A DNA stretch of 64,000 bases from Stemphylium vesicarium (taxonomy: Eukaryota; Ascomycota; Dothideomycetes; Pleosporales; Pleosporaceae): positions 1 through 64,000 of the forward strand of contig QXCR01000062.1 in NCBI GenBank assembly GCA_004380135.1, read 5' to 3'. Made by a program: the position numbers and the translations under genes. Shown here piece by piece: positions 9,987 through 23,693 of the stretch. Every line of letters starts with the position of its first letter. Position 1 is the stretch's first letter. The notes beneath the pieces are model-generated. The model searched no databases. It had not been told where the DNA came from and was given only the letters and a program-made list of their open reading frames with translations.

Positions 9987-12900
9987 GACTTACTTACCTA
10001 CTTACTAGTCCACGCATCTTTCACCCAGTGGCAATTGCAACACTTCCTACACCGCCAAAGAACCACATGACACCTCCACTGGACGAAACGAACGAAAATA
10101 AGATCTTCATCGTAACGCCGAACAAAGAGTGAAGATCGTGTCCACATGTATCCGCAACAGACTCCATCTTCCTATTCTTTTTCTTCGCTTTGTATAACCT
10201 ACCCTTTCTCTCCGCTGTCCGACCCGCCAACCGCATACAGCGGAAGCGATGCTCACCTGACCTTAGCTTCCGCCTAGTTCCTGACTCCATGTCCGTCCTT
10301 CTGACTTGTGTGTGCATTGTCGTGTTAGAGCGCCGCAGACAAGCGCGTCTGAGTCACGCGCGCAATATATCCGCAGGGTCAATGTCAAAGTCCGCGGAAT
10401 GAAAGACGTGGCGCTTAACGCTTGGCATCATAATGGCTTGAAATGGGGGGCTTCAAGAGCGGCAGTCAAGTAAAGATGGGTTTAGGGGCCGTGGGAATGC
10501 GCGACAATACTCGGTAGATCCACAACATGGGGGGCTCCAACGAAAAAGAAATGGAGTGTAGCACGGGATCATCATAAATGGGGTTGGCGGTGGTCGCGAA
10601 ACAGAAAGAGACATTTGGGAAAGACCAAGGGGAGGATAGACCCACTCTCAACAGTTCGAGTTTGCTGATGGTGTTGCGGTTAGGATCTTTAGGCTGTGCG
10701 GGGCCGTGGTGGTGCGTGCGAGCGAGCTCGCTCTCGTCCTTCTTTGATCTCGTCTCCACGATGCTGCAAATGTGACAAGTGCAAGTGGAGAATGGAGTGC
10801 ACAAGTTTCAACGACGAGTTCATGTTGGGCGGCTTGGTGCGGAGTGTGGAGAATGGAGAAGGGCCTCCTGTGGGTCGATCTGTGCAAATAGTTTGATGTT
10901 GGTTGATGTCATGTCGGTCTACTCCGACGTCGTCCTTTGTCACGGAGATGCTGGATGTGTTGCGACCGTGTGGTGTGTAGGAGGTTTGGTTGCGTTGCTG
11001 ATCTTGCATGTGAGGATTCGTCTTGACTGGACCCTGGAGACCCTGCTTTTTCGGAGGTCACTTGAGCCGCAGGGTCCATTGAGGGCGGTACCGCGGTACG
11101 AGCGCGTCCGGAGTTGAGCGTGAGACGTCGTATCGCATTCGGACCGCTGTGGGCTGCGGATAGAGGAGACTCCGATCCAGACACTTTAAGCTGTCAGCGC
11201 ATCTGGCTTCTCGCCCGGCCGTCATGGTAGCCGCTGGATATTGAGCAGACGGTGCAAGTCGCACATGCGAATCCTCGACGATCGCAACGCTGTCCTCTCA
11301 CCGTTATCTCCGCATGTTCCTACCCCAGACATGCAGGTTGACAAGAGATCAGCGCGAGTACGCAAGCAAGCACGCACGCACGTACGCTCGCCTCTCCACG
11401 CAGCCATGCCTCGCGAACAACATCATGTTCAATTCCTCGCCCATCTTGCAGCAGCGTCAAGCGGCCCGCAGAATAAGCTCGCCCGTCTCTTGGCCCACCT
11501 AGCACGCAATCTCCCAATGCACCGTACCACCTTAATTGGCTTGGTTCGGAGTCATCTCCAACCTCAGGACTACTATGATGAGGCTCCTTGGACCCTGTTC
11601 TTGATGCAACCGCCGATGCTTTCCTCTTTGCAGTCTGTGGCGCATTCTAGTCAAGGATCAAAGCACGGAGATGGTGGTGGAGAGGGAGGGCTGGCTGGTT
11701 GGCTGGTTGTTGGGAATTCGCCGCTCCGTCTCGTAAGCCACAGACACACCGTTGCGGCTCTACAACGGTGCTATTCGACGTGCATAATGCTGGAGATAAG
11801 ATGTCGAGTGGTACAGTTTGAGGACGCTATGTGTCAGCAGTCATCCGACATCGGTCGTCGTCGACGGTGTTGTGGAATGTGGTTCTCATTGCAACTTGAC
11901 TATAGCAGTCGTGCTGTGGAATGACGGACAAAGGATTGGATGTTGTGCTAAGAATACCACAGCCTCGTGCGCTAGCACTTGTATGGTCTAGGCTGGCAAA
12001 ACTCTGCCCCTCCTGCTCGCTTCACACTTGGGCCAGTGCAGGGATGCTGCGAAATCGTCAATCCCTACTGCGGGGCATTCGCTCACTCCACCGCTCGTCG
12101 CTGTGGGTTGCGACGACGGCTGGTTCGCAACCACCACGTCTTCCGATTTCGTCCAGGCGAGAGGGTGTAAAACTTTTCGCTATGATATCAAACGCCGTGC
12201 GCTGCACTCGGGTTGGTCAGTAAGCCGCGGGGCCCTGGTTCGTTGGGTGAATCCTCCCGCTGCACACGCCACAGTTCATGGGACAGCGACATCCATCCAG
12301 CTGCTCGGCCCAGGCTTCGGTGTAGGCGCCGAACAGGTCGCTCACGTACGAGGTGCCGGTGTCATGGTACTTGCGTATCCGACTCACAAACAAAGAAAAC
12401 CACGGGGCTCGGGAATGCGTCGTTACGGCTGCTGACTGGCGCTCGGAAATGAAAGGGAGGTTCGGCTACACGGCGTCGAGTTGCACGACACGTTACGGAG
12501 TCGGTCGAGCAGGTGCAAGCGACCGTCGTTCATCAGCTGTCAAGGTAGCGGTAGCTCATTCATGACACCGGGCTCCGCACCAACATCGGTGTTGCTCCAG
12601 AGTCCAGCTTCACCGACACGACTACCCCGCATTCCACAGTGCCTCTTGGTTCACGCCTAGACCGAAAGACGGCATCCCCCTCTTCGCACCCTCAATACAT
12701 CGTTTGCGCTATGGAAATTAGCTGTCAAAGGTCAGGCACCCCGTTTTAGAGTATGGAGGGCAGCCGACTGGGGTGCAGTACTTTTTGTTGAGAGCGAGCG
12801 CATGCATCGATGCTGCAAGCGTTACGCCTAGGCACGTTGTGTGCATGCAACGCTTGAGAGGCGAACTGTAGGTTCGAACTTCATGTGCAAGTGGTCTCAC

Positions 12901-15900
12901 GGGCGTCATCTGCAACAGTACTGCCGCACGGCAGGTGGATTGACGGAGAAGCGGATTTGAAGCATAGCACACGAGATTGGAGATGGTGTAGCGCGCGCGC
13001 CCTCTGGATCGGTAGCCACACAAGGAAGGTGTGGCTGCGAAGTGGATGGACAACAGATAGGATAATCGGTCGAATGTAAGATGCAAAGGGCTGGAACAAT
13101 CTGACCTGCTTCGTTTGCGTAGCGCGAGCATGCCGAGATCCGTTATCGCTCAATGAGATGAGGTTGCGGTGCTTTCTTTCCCACGCCTGTCGCCGAACTT
13201 GCTCACGCCGTGCTAATCTGGTCAGTTGATGCAGTGAGCGAGATGGAACTGATATTCGGTTCATATCCGAATGCATCCTTCCCCACGATTGTAGGACCGA
13301 TGGTGTTGGTGCTATCATGAGGGTGTTGCGCAATATGCTGGCAGGATGAGGGCCTTATCTGTCACAGTTACGGAGTGTTACACGGCATAAACTATACAAA
13401 ATAGGATGGCATGTTGCCGTTTCCTCTTCACCCTGAACTCGGAGCTCCGAGTTTTGCGGTGCCCGTAAGTTACTGTCATTACTGTCATCACTATATTGAC
13501 AGCTTCCAGCTGATCCTGTAGGATCTCGAAGCCTGTAGACTGCACACATGTGGGAGGAGGCGGCAAACTACTCCACACCGAGATAAGGACGCTGATGCTC
13601 TGCCCTGCATATGTCTTCACTCTTAGCTACAACTATCGCGACTGGTCTGGACACTTTCTCCGCAAAAACGCCACTTGACGCTAGACAGCTCTACAGGTGC
13701 TGCTCATCCCAGCCTGGGCGCAGGTACGCACGTGATCGTCACTCTATTCAGCCATTCGAGGAAAACGACATGTGGTCGGAGCTTCCGTGGGCTGCCGTTA
13801 ATCGGCCAGCTGCTGATCAACGGCTGATCAAGCTGTAGTTCTGCGCCATGTTCGCACCGCCCTGCCAGGGTATCCGAGCCAAATTCTCCGCGACCAACTT
13901 ACGTATAGCTTCGCCTCATCCCATGGAGTTGGATAGCGGACCCAGCAGTTCCCTGCGACAATAGTGCGTGTGCGGTCATACTGCTGAATCCTCAACAAAA
14001 CGTCGGCCTTTTGCGCTGATCGAATCTGCAATATGAGGTACGAACAAAGTTGCTGATCATGATCATCGTCGGCCCTTTGCTGGTTTTTCTCTCGGTCGAG
14101 GGCAGAGTTTCGGTCCGTGGGACATGGATCGTGGGGTGGGGTAGCGACGCGGCTGTTATTCCCACACCCGCCGTGCGGATGCGACGGCTATCTTGCGTGC
14201 TTGACTGCCAGTCACCAGACTCTGACACCATCTGCTTTTGTACGAGATTTAATAGCCAGCAGTCTCGCCACTGGCTGTTGTGATGCTGGTATGTGGAAGA
14301 GAGGGGCGGAATAGCGGTGAGCGCTCGTAAACTATGCGGCGATAAGCATAGGTGTCCTAGTGAGTGACAGGCAGGGTACTCCTGCGCGGGGCCATTGGAC
14401 CAAGTGGGATGCCTCGATTTTTTCTGTGATCGGATCGGAAAAGTTAATTGACATCACACATCGTGATGTTGAAGTGGAGTCGATAATTGCAGAGAAATGC
14501 CGTGGGTGTGGAGATGCGATTTTAGAGCCTGCGGTCCGTGGCATGCTTGATATTACGTGTCATTCCCATTGCAGAAAATCATCGTGACGTTCTGGCAGGT
14601 GGATACGGCGTCAATATTTGCGTGGCCGTCGTGGCCGCGAATAGCGCTCTTGCAGAGTTGGGCATCTATGCTGTTACGCGAGGTGTACAGAACAGTCTTC
14701 TTGCGTGGAACGATCGATGAGATGTCAACCAAGATCTGGCAGCCAGAGTAAATTTTGGCGTGCTGTGCGATGCTTTGTTCGCATCATCCTGTGCCCTCGG
14801 GAAGCTCCGTTGACGATTTTCTGCATCGGAGCGCCCTTGGTCTTCGCCTTCGCATGCCCCGGATGTGTCCCATCACTTTGGATCATGCCATGGACTGAGT
14901 GACTGACAGTCTGCCTAGCAAAGCAGTGGGCCCGTTAAACAAGGAACGGAGCCATGTGATCAGCGTGACGGCGACGCTGCATCTTTGGATAGGAACCAGT
15001 GTTGGGCTGCGGCAGCGAATCCATCCGAAGCGGCGCGCCCAGGTGAGGCAGACTAGCTACGTGGTATGTATTGTCGACTCTGCCGGTGGAGAAAAGGTGA
15101 AAGCAGATGCCTGGCATCCTGCAACAAAAGGGCCGCACTTAATACATACATATCTACTCAATTCGACACTCTTCGAGTCGCACCGAATCGCCCTCATCGT
15201 GATTCACATGGACGTCGCGATCGTGATGGGTCGGACGCGGCCGGAAAGCGGGTTAGTTGTGAGCGGAATTGGCCATAGCGTGGCCAAGCGAGCGTGCGGG
15301 GATCGACAAACTGGAGGAAATCGATGATAACATGTCCGTGCCCCCTGTCGGGCGGTGACTTGCTTGCCACTTCCGCGGCTCGTGAGTGGAGGGAGCGATA
15401 GATTTTCTGCCAGACATATCAAGGACTCTGACATGACGCCATGTGGGGCAGGTCAGGACGCTGGGTAGCATGGGGGCTAGCGTGCCCGGTGGACCCAGGC
15501 CTGGCCAGAATCAAGACGTCGCGACAATCCGAGGGTGTCGTTTCATCTTGCGGCAGGATGGATTTTTATTGAAATGACCTTTGAGAGGCATCGAAATCTT
15601 GATTTCCGACCCCGAGTCAGACAGAGTATTCATGCCCGTAATTGCAGTGCCTCGCGCCGACAGCTCCGCGTGTCCCATCATGGTCGCATCAGGCCAGTAT
15701 CAGTTGCAACACCGCCATGTCCATCTTTTGTGATAAGAACCGTGGGTGGGCATATGAGGCTGCTTCTAGTGAGTGGAGCGCGACTTGTGTAAACTCCTTT
15801 GGGGTCGCAAAAAACGATGTCGGGCCTGCCTCAGCCACTGTAGCGTCGGCCACTAGGCGAGCCGCGCGCACCACCCAGTCCGTAAGCTGCGCTTCCTCTG

Positions 15901-18164
15901 CCACACGTAGACGCGCGCAAACCGGGAACCGTGGTACGGAAGATACTGGCAGATCAAAAAGCTTCTCGGAAGACAGTTCCAGGAGATCAGCTCATCAAAC
16001 GAGCGAGGCGGCGTTACATTCGCAGGCTTGATTAGCTGCATGCGAGGCTCGTCCAAGCTGGTGTTGAAAATGCGGGGAAAGTGTCAAGCCAGTGGCTCTC
16101 GCAGCCAATTGCGCGTGTTTCGTAATGGCTTCGCCCTGCGTCCAAGCCTTGAAGAATGGGCCTGTCTGTCAGCGATGCCATCCTACAGTGTTAGGGTTTC
16201 AATCATGCAGCCCCGTCGCGCCATCCCCGTGAGACCCGGTCAGACGCCGAAGAGAGCCCCTCTAGTCTCCAGGACATGGAGAATGGGGTAGGTTTGCGGG
16301 ATACGTGCAGCAGAGCACGGGCAGCGCGCGCGATGTAATAATATCTGCGAGATATCGTGAGGCCTCGCTTGCCAGAGCCACCGAGCGCAGGGGCCACAGA
16401 ACTGCGACTGGGATGGCCGACTAGGACGTCCCTTTTGGTACGACTTTTGATTGGCATTGGTCCGACCGCCTTTTCCAGGCGGCAAGCGGCACCGGCGATC
16501 TCACTGAGTTGAGCGTCGCGGAGGGGAAATTTTCATGGGAGGGCGGGCGGATTAGAAAGCCGCTGCCTTGTCGCTCCGATCATCCAGGCACCGCGAGAGC
16601 CTCCTGATAGGCATGCGACGATTGTGGTCAAGAGAAGCTGAAGACACGGACAGCATGGCCGTTCTGAGGTAAGAGACGTTGGAAGAACAACAATGACATC
16701 ACGGGCTCGCTTGAACATGGGTCGTGCGCGCAAATGGGCGAATGCTCCGTCACAGCGAACCCAGTCGACGTGGCTTGAGCGCTGCTTGCTTGCTTCTGAT
16801 ACCAGCACCGCCTGGCAACGGCTGGCAAATTGCGAACGGGCGTTGTTTGGCTTCAGATGGAGTGACTGGCCACATCCACGCAGATACGGGGCCCCCACGG
16901 TGGCCGCCCGGCCTTGCTGTCAGGCCATGTAGCCGGCTTGGATGAGTGTCAGAGCAGAGGAACGGCTGCGTCAGCGTTCCAGCCCACGGCGAGTAGTTAG
17001 CGATGATATGTCCGCCCGCGGGTGAAGACGACGACGGTGACTACGACGAAGATTGTCGCACCGTTTCGCAAAGTGGCCGTGCAAGCGACGCCGGCCGTCT
17101 TCGCTTGTCATCGGGAGATAAAGAAGAAGATAAAATGGTGTACTAAACCCGCTGGCGCCACCACGCCCGGGCTCTTTCTGGGTGCATGTAGCTCAAAGTA
17201 CCGCTCACTCGCTCGCCCTCCCTCTCCGCCGTCGGCACACTCACACACACTTGCAGCGTCCGTCGCCCCTCAGCGTGCGACGCACCGCCTGTCTCCGCTC
17301 CCGTCGTCGTCGTCTTCACGCAGCAGTAGTCAGAACCGGTTGCTGCCGCTTGGCTGCGTACGAAAATCCTTGGTGGTGCCCCGGTCTGTTGGGGTCGAGC
17401 TAAAGCTCTTAATCCACCTGTGCATTGGCGCTGCAGCTCCCTGCCCGCCCCCCTGCACTGTCCGAGCGCCAGGCCTCGATTTCGCTACTACCCTGGTCCA
17501 ACGACTCCCCAATAGTCGCGGCCCTGCACGCTCTTCTGCGCTACCGCCCTCAACACTCTTCTCCATCCCTCTTCTTCAACACTTCTCGGGGCCATTGCAG
17601 CCAGAGACCCTTTTAATAGGACTGCTGCAGACGATCGAGAGCTTCTTGGTTTGACATACGACCCTGCCGTCTGCCCTTTCATCGACGCCTTGCCCACGGT
17701 ACCTGCCCCAGTGCCGCACCATCCTACCACCGTTGCTTCTGTCTGCACGGAAGCCACCGGTCTCGCTGTCGACTGCAACCAAACGGTCGCTCGATAGCCT
17801 CGCCATCGTACCGCTTCTCATCTCCAGACCGAGTACATCCGCACCGCCCGACGTCATTGCAGCTTTCGCTAGCTGGCAACACCTGCGGCGCGACCCTTCC
17901 CTGCCTGCCTCCACCCACGAGCTTTGCAAGCCGTGTCTTCACCTATATCTGTAAGTCTGCCCTCCACAAACACCACACTCGGATCAGCAGATACGGCACT
18001 GGATCGTTGCTGCTGCCCACTTCCGGCTTCTTCGTGTTTGTTCTCTCGCTTACGCCGACGCCCAGACTCCTCCTCGCTATAGTAATTCTTTTAATGCTTC
18101 CTACGCCTTGAAATCCCTCCACTACACATTCGCCAGCTTCCTCCGCCCCCGCGAAGCCGTCCGA
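9987..18164. other. Gene-poor stretch of about 8 kb; right end is the 5' leader of the next gene
   Basis: No protein family, tRNA or transposon was recognised here on either strand. Open frames up to about 227 codons occur (for example 11241-11924 plus) but have low-complexity, shadow-like composition and no splice-linked partners. Composition is similar to genic DNA rather than AT-rich, so this does not look like a RIP island. From about 17160 to 18160 the plus strand is very pyrimidine-rich (CTCCGTCGTCGTC, CTTCTTC) and is best read as promoter and long 5' untranslated leader of the PP1-subunit gene. A GTAAGT at 17951 could be a leader intron donor. Confidence 0.4.
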
Positions 18165-20412
18165 ATGCCTTACACGCCCCCCTCCCAGCGGTCGCCGGCA
18201 TCCTCCAAGACTAGCAGTCCTACCCTCAGCCGGAATCATTCCTACGTCGACCAGTCCCCCCACTCGCCGGTGGCCTCCAACCGCCCGTCACTGCCCCGCT
18301 CCGTCTCATCCACGTCGTACCTGGCCAAGTCGCGGCGGTCGCCATCGACTGTCACCATCGACAACACTGCTGCCAATGGCCATATGGCAAACAGCAGCGC
18401 AGACATCAAGTCCGACGCCAGCCAGCATGGCCTATCAACAAACGGTAGCCTACGCCCGTCTCCTCCCCCTGTGAACGATCTTCTGATTCCGTCAGGTGCG
18501 ATCACGACGCCTCCTGATTCCTCGGACGACGAAGACCGCGGCCGCAGCATAGGAGACCTGCGGGAACTACAAGAAGCTCTGTCAAGCATCGACCAGAAGA
18601 GGATACCATCACCCTCCCGCGAGGTCACCGAGAAGGTCAAGGACACCAAGCCGCAGCCTCCCGTCACACTGGTACGCTCGCTGTCCGCCGAGGCACGCAA
18701 GATTGCCCACTCGCGCTCCTCCAGCGAGATTGTCCTGTCCCAGCACATGATGCATCCCATCAACACAGACACCATCATCAGCTCATCAGATGGCAGCGAT
18801 GCCGAGGACGAGGAGCTGCGGATAAAACCGCCGCTACTGCGGAAGAAGTCTGGAGAGCTCGTCAAGCCTGCCCTCCGTCCCCCGTCGAGGCGCCGCCCAT
18901 CCAGCATGCCCGGCACCCCCACCTACTCCAAGGCGGTGCACTTCAACGAGGAGATTGAGCAGGTCCGACACTTCCTCCAGGTCGACCGACCTATCGCTGT
19001 CAGTGCCGGCTCGTCACCCGTCGAGACCTACGACAGCGAGAGCGAGTACCCCTTCGCCGAGGACTCGCGGTCAAAGACACCTGAGTGGGATATCAAGCTG
19101 ACCAACTTCCCCTCGTCGGATAGCTACGAGCGCCAGACTGCCCCAGTCCGCGTAGAGCGCATCTTCCTCGCTTCGGATCATCAGACCCTGGTCGGCAACA
19201 TTGCCGTCGCCAACCTGTCCTTCCACAAGTTCGTCGTGGCTCGCTTCACGCTCGACTACTGGAAGACCACATCCGAGGTCGTCGCCGAGTTCAACCACGA
19301 CGTCCGCAAGAAGCAGAAGGATGACGGCTACGACCGCTTCAACTTCAACATCAAGCTGGCTGACCAAGCGAACCTGGAGTCCAAGACCCTGCTGCTGTGC
19401 GTACGGTACCAGGTTAATGGCCAGGAGTACTGGGACAACAACAGCTCGATGAACTACCAGGTTGACTTCTCCAAGAAGGTCAAGCAGCAGAAGAGCAAGC
19501 GTCCTACTGCTAGTCTGGGTGCTGTTCCCCGCAGCAGGCACTCGCCGCTGGCCCCCAGGCCTCGCTCGATGCCGGCGGCTTCGTTCGATGATGATTTTGG
19601 CCACGAGTTCGAGCCCAAGTTCCAATTTGGCAGCGGACGCGCCATCATCGGTGACTCACCGTCGTCGTCGATCAAGCTGAAGCCTAGGAGCAAGCGCAGC
19701 GTCATCCACCAGAACCAGGCGCCCCCTTCGCAGGTCAGCCAAGCTTTCGCCTCGCGCTACGACTTTGGTGCCTCCCTAACAGCTGCTCTCTCCAATGCCC
19801 AAACTGCACTTGGTGACCGCAGCGGCCTAAAGGTCAACACCCAGGACAAGATGAACAAGGGCTACTTTGATCGCTCAGCCCCCGCTGTGCAGTCTCCCGC
19901 CGCCTCTGTTCCCATTCCCGGCACCCGACCTGACTCCATGACGCTCGAGAAGCCTGATCTCCAATCTGCAGAGTACAACGAGTTGATCCAGAAGTTCTGC
20001 TTTGTACGTTCTCAACCTCCACCACACCACCCTGGTAGCTTGGCCTAGACGGAAACTGACTCGCATCCAGTTTGGCACCCCCACTGGTAAAATTTCTCCG
20101 AATGTTACCACGCCTGCCACCAAGCCTGCCTCAGGCGACGGAGCCCAGGACTACACGCACATCATCCCTGGAAGCAACCAGTCTTCGGCTACGAGCAGTC
20201 CTGCATCCCCTGCCATGCCCCTCATGGTAGATGGTGCCAGCGACGTTGCCACGCCCCGAAGCTCCTCACCATTCTTACCTCGCTCGGCTTCCCCCGGTCC
20301 CGTGACCGGCTATGCACATGAGGACCACTACAACTCATCTTACCAATATGGCTACACCATGCCCGGTGCTGTCTTCACTGAACGCAGCCAGACTCCCCAG
20401 GCTTGCGTCTAA
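18165..20412 (+). CDS. Protein phosphatase 1 glycogen-targeting regulatory subunit (Gac1-type, CBM21)
   Basis: Two exons, 18165-20003 and 20071-20412, have a 67-nt intron (GTACGT donor, ACTGAC branch, TCCAG acceptor) and give 726 residues. The start is set at MPYTPPSQRSP rather than at an in-frame ATG 57 bases upstream, because the latter lies in leader-like sequence. The N-terminal half is Ser/Pro-rich and disordered. KAVHF at about residue 256 is an RVxF-type docking motif for the PP1 catalytic subunit. About residues 309-435 form a CBM21 carbohydrate-binding module (DIKLTNFP, RIFLASDHQTLVGNIAVANLSFHK, DNNSSMNYQVDF). Such proteins bring PP1 to glycogen and activate glycogen synthase. Glc7 control of other targets is also possible. 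The C-terminus (KFCF to FGTP) crosses the splice cleanly. Confidence 0.9.
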
Positions 20413-21400
20413 GTCACCATCTTACCTCAAAAGCGGCTCATCACCGCGTAACGAATCTCTTTGGACACGAAGTACGCTTACGACCTGATTGACGGGACGA
20501 GTGGAGCGGACGTTCCTGGTCCCCAGTAACGGAGCGCTCACGAATCTTCTTCACCACGGTACGAGACGTTGTTGTGGGCCAGCGGATCGCGTTTCTCGCG
20601 TCGTCTTGTTAGAGACGGCGCCTTCTAGCATTATCCGGATGGCTTTTCTGCTGCATTTCCACACTGCCTTTCTTGCATGTCTTTTTCCACCGGCGCACTT
20701 GGGTCCATCATGGAGTTCCTCGGACATGTTTATTCTTTCCTCATTTTTTCTCCGACCATAGACTGGTTGTAATGCTCTATGAGCGACCCCGCTCTGGTTC
20801 TGGCGTTTATTGACGGTCGCTCCTGATCCGTGGGTTCGCAAAAGCTTGGTTTGATTTGCATTTGGAGCGCTTTTCCCATTATCATCAGGACTCTTCGATC
20901 CGAATCCTCGTCTGTAGGCAGAATGCGAGATGGTTGTTGTAAAGTGTATCAAATTGTCGGGTGTGTGCTTTTCGTTCGCTTGTCTTCGTGTGCGGGTTGT
21001 CGAGCCGAAACGGGGTGCAGGCTTGGAGGGAGAGCGGTCCCTATATACTAGTAGTAAATGCAAATTCATAGCATAAGCATGTACCCGCCTTTCACGATGC
21101 CCCCACTTCATTGCACCTCGTGAGCACCGCTTTACCGCCGGTATGAAGCCATTAGGCCTGGATCGTGACTTCCCCGGCCATGTGACCGCTCGCTAGGCGT
21201 TCTGCCATGCCGGCAAACCCCGAAACCGCTGACCGCCTGCCGCTTTCTGACCGGCTAGTGCTCTATCGGGTCTCACGATTGGGCACTGAGTCGTCTCTCC
21301 AACTTCATCTTGCCCGAGCGCCCACGCCTTCATAGCATAATTCGGTCGAGTCCCAGCCGAACCTGCATCGTGACTCCGCCTCCACCATTTATGTGTCACC
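20413..21400. other. Intergenic: 3' untranslated region and next promoter
   Basis: About 1 kb between two plus-strand genes. A minus-strand open frame of 186 codons at 20551-21111 is antisense and has no motif. The right half probably holds the promoter of the EBP-like gene. No other element is seen. Confidence 0.45.
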
Positions 21401-22716
21401 ATGTCCTTCTTTGGTAGTAAGAAGACACCTCCACCGCCCGTTATTCCCCCACCTGTCCCTCGTTCCGGTCCGGAAGTCGATGCGACCACAGTCATCTCGC
21501 TCCTAGCAGTCCTCGCTCTTCTCGGCGGCGCGTATGCAGCGTCAATCAAAGTCCTGCCGAAAACTGTGACCCTGAAGACGCGTGTTCTCTTCATCTGGCA
21601 CCTGTTCGACGCCCTGATCCACTTTGTCTTCGAAGGCTCTTTCCTCTGGAACTGTTTCTTCGTCTCCTACTCTCTCCCGACGTCTTTTTCTGCTGCATCG
21701 CGCAACCAGCACATCACCCTGTTCACTCCTCCGGACGTGTATTGGCTCGGTAGGCAGGACCTGCTTTACGGTGCAAACTATGGGACCGGTCCGTTGAGTC
21801 GGCTGTGGCAGGAGTATGCAAAGGCGGACAAGCGATGGGGCGGTACGGATCTGACGGTCGTTGCTCTGGAGCTCTTGACGGTTTTTGTGGCTGGTCCTTT
21901 GGCATGCTGGATATGCTATCTCCTCACCAAGGACGAGAAGAGGGGTGTGCTGAAGAAGTATTTCTGGATGATTGTCCTAGCCACCGGCGAGATATATGGA
22001 GGTGAGTCACAACAAACATCTTATTTTGGTGGACTGAGCATGTGAAACCTGTGGCTGTTGTCGCCATTGGTGAGGCGACATGTGGGCCCGGCCAGAGCAG
22101 TTGTTGAGATGAGACGACACTGCGTTGTTGCGAGTATGAAGCTGACACGTGGTTCACCGCTACACTAGGCTGGATGACTTTCGCACCTGAGTGGCTGACC
22201 GGAAGCCCTAATCTCGACACGAGCAATTGGATGTATCTGTAAGTGCGCTTGCGTCGTTTCGCGTGTTTATTTCCCAGTCCGCATGTCTTTCTTTGGTGTT
22301 CGTGTCGCTTTGGGAAGGGTCTATGCCAGGTCCCGCTGGGCGGCTGCCTTCCCCGGGCCCGCTTCGCATGCGCTACACCTCAACATTGAACAACCACGTC
22401 TTTGTCTTCCTCATCCTGAAACGCAATGTGCTGGCCCTAGATGTGCGTTGGCGGGTGGGCGCGCCATCTTCCGCAGACCCACATCTCATCTCCGATCTTC
22501 AACATCGGCGACACAATTCAGCACAACACTATTCGGAGGGATTTTTTGATATCGCATGTCGACTGACAATTTCTTAGTTGGCTTTACCTGGCCTTCTTCA
22601 ACGGTCTCTGGGTCGTTTTCCCTCTATGGATTCTGTACGAAGCCTACCAGGCAATGAGCGCTGCCATGTCGCGAGCTGAGATGGTTGATCTCGTCAACTA
22701 CTTGAAGAAGGATTGA
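21401..22716 (+). CDS. EXPERA-domain membrane protein, emopamil-binding-protein-like (sterol isomerase family)
   Basis: Three exons, 21401-22001, 22169-22238 and 22578-22716, give 269 residues with phases matching at each splice (GTGAGT/CACTAG, GTAAGT/TTCTTAG with a GACTGAC branch). A proline-rich N-terminus precedes the first membrane helix. The second helix carries HLFDALIHFVFEGSF (His67, Asp70, His74, Glu78), the charged pattern within the membrane that is typical of EBP, the C8-C7 sterol isomerase. Further helices and the motif GWMTFAPEWLTGSPNLD follow. EBP-type proteins work in the endoplasmic reticulum in sterol synthesis. Many filamentous fungi also have ERG2, so the actual substrate here is uncertain. 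The second intron is 339 nt, long for this genome. Confidence 0.85.
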
Positions 22717-23693
22717 TTGTGGTTGAGCATCAGCTTGCACGTGCACAAAAGGTATGCAACGAGCATCGCTCCGTTGTAAGCGCGGCAGTCGAGTAAATCC
22801 CGCGCGCATACGGTTTATGGAGTCAGTCGACTTGGAGTCCACTTTTACTTCTCAACGAAAGGCTCGCTGGCATATCGAAGCCTTTCAAGCCTGCGTGGTT
22901 GCAGGGTGGGGGAAGAGTGGCACAAGAAATTCAATTCATCACTCTTCGCATTCAATGAGGCCATTCCGTTAGAGTTTTCTCTTCTTCCTCGACCAGCTGT
23001 CCATTCGGCTTATCGTTGACGGAGTCTTGCCTTTTCCGCATCCTGTGTGTGTAGATGATCTGCCTCGATAAGACCGCAGGTGATTTGCGCAACACTTTGT
23101 CGTTCTCGCCGATCTGGGAAGATGTCAGCTTACCCTACAGAGGTTGCCTATCTTTTGCCTCTTTGCTCGCAGAATGAGCAGTTGCGTTTGGTACAACTGG
23201 ACTTGTGGTCTTATTTCCACGCATGAAAGACATGTGCAATGTCTTACTGGACAGTAATTCTTCCCTCGCATCGGGGCCGAATGCTAGACATGGCCACTCC
23301 TGACGGGACGCATGCCCGAGCCTGCAGACTGGTCAAGTCTTGGCATCTCAATCTTCACTTTCGAACTTTCTTCTTGGTTAATTTTGCCATTACAGTGACG
23401 CCGATATCATCATAAAGACGCTCGGTCGTTGAACGTACTTTGTCCGCCTGCAGTGGTATCAGAAATCTGCCCCTACTGTGAGGGACGAAAGGTGGCGCAC
23501 ATTAGCGAATCCACGGTGATCTGGATATTGTGGCTGCCTAGGGGGTCACGCATATGGTGAGGACATGCATGCGATGACGACTGTTAGCCTTGTATAAGCT
23601 GACCGAATTGGGGGCGATTTATCAAGTTTAAACCTGCTCGGAGAATGCCCATACACTTTGTTCTCCACTACCTTGCTTCTTTCAACTCAGACC
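22717..23693. other. Intergenic; no gene recognised
   Basis: About 1 kb between two plus-strand genes. It contains stops in all frames at ordinary density and only short open frames. It presumably holds the terminator of the EBP-like gene and the promoter of the membrane protein gene. Confidence 0.45.

Noticed and set aside
11241..11924. Open frame of 227 codons on the plus strand in the gene-poor region
   Set aside because: No motif, no signal peptide, mixed low-quality composition (Arg/His/Gln-rich), and overlapping frames of similar quality on both strands; it looks like chance openness in GC-rich DNA.
17022..17654. Open frame of 210 codons upstream of the PP1-subunit gene
   Set aside because: Pyrimidine-rich leader/promoter DNA translated as Ser/Pro/Arg/Leu repeats. 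No homology and no link to the next exon.
18108..18164. Upstream in-frame ATG of the PP1-subunit gene
   Set aside because: Lies in leader-like sequence. The start at MPYTPPSQRSP looks like the natural N-terminus of this family.
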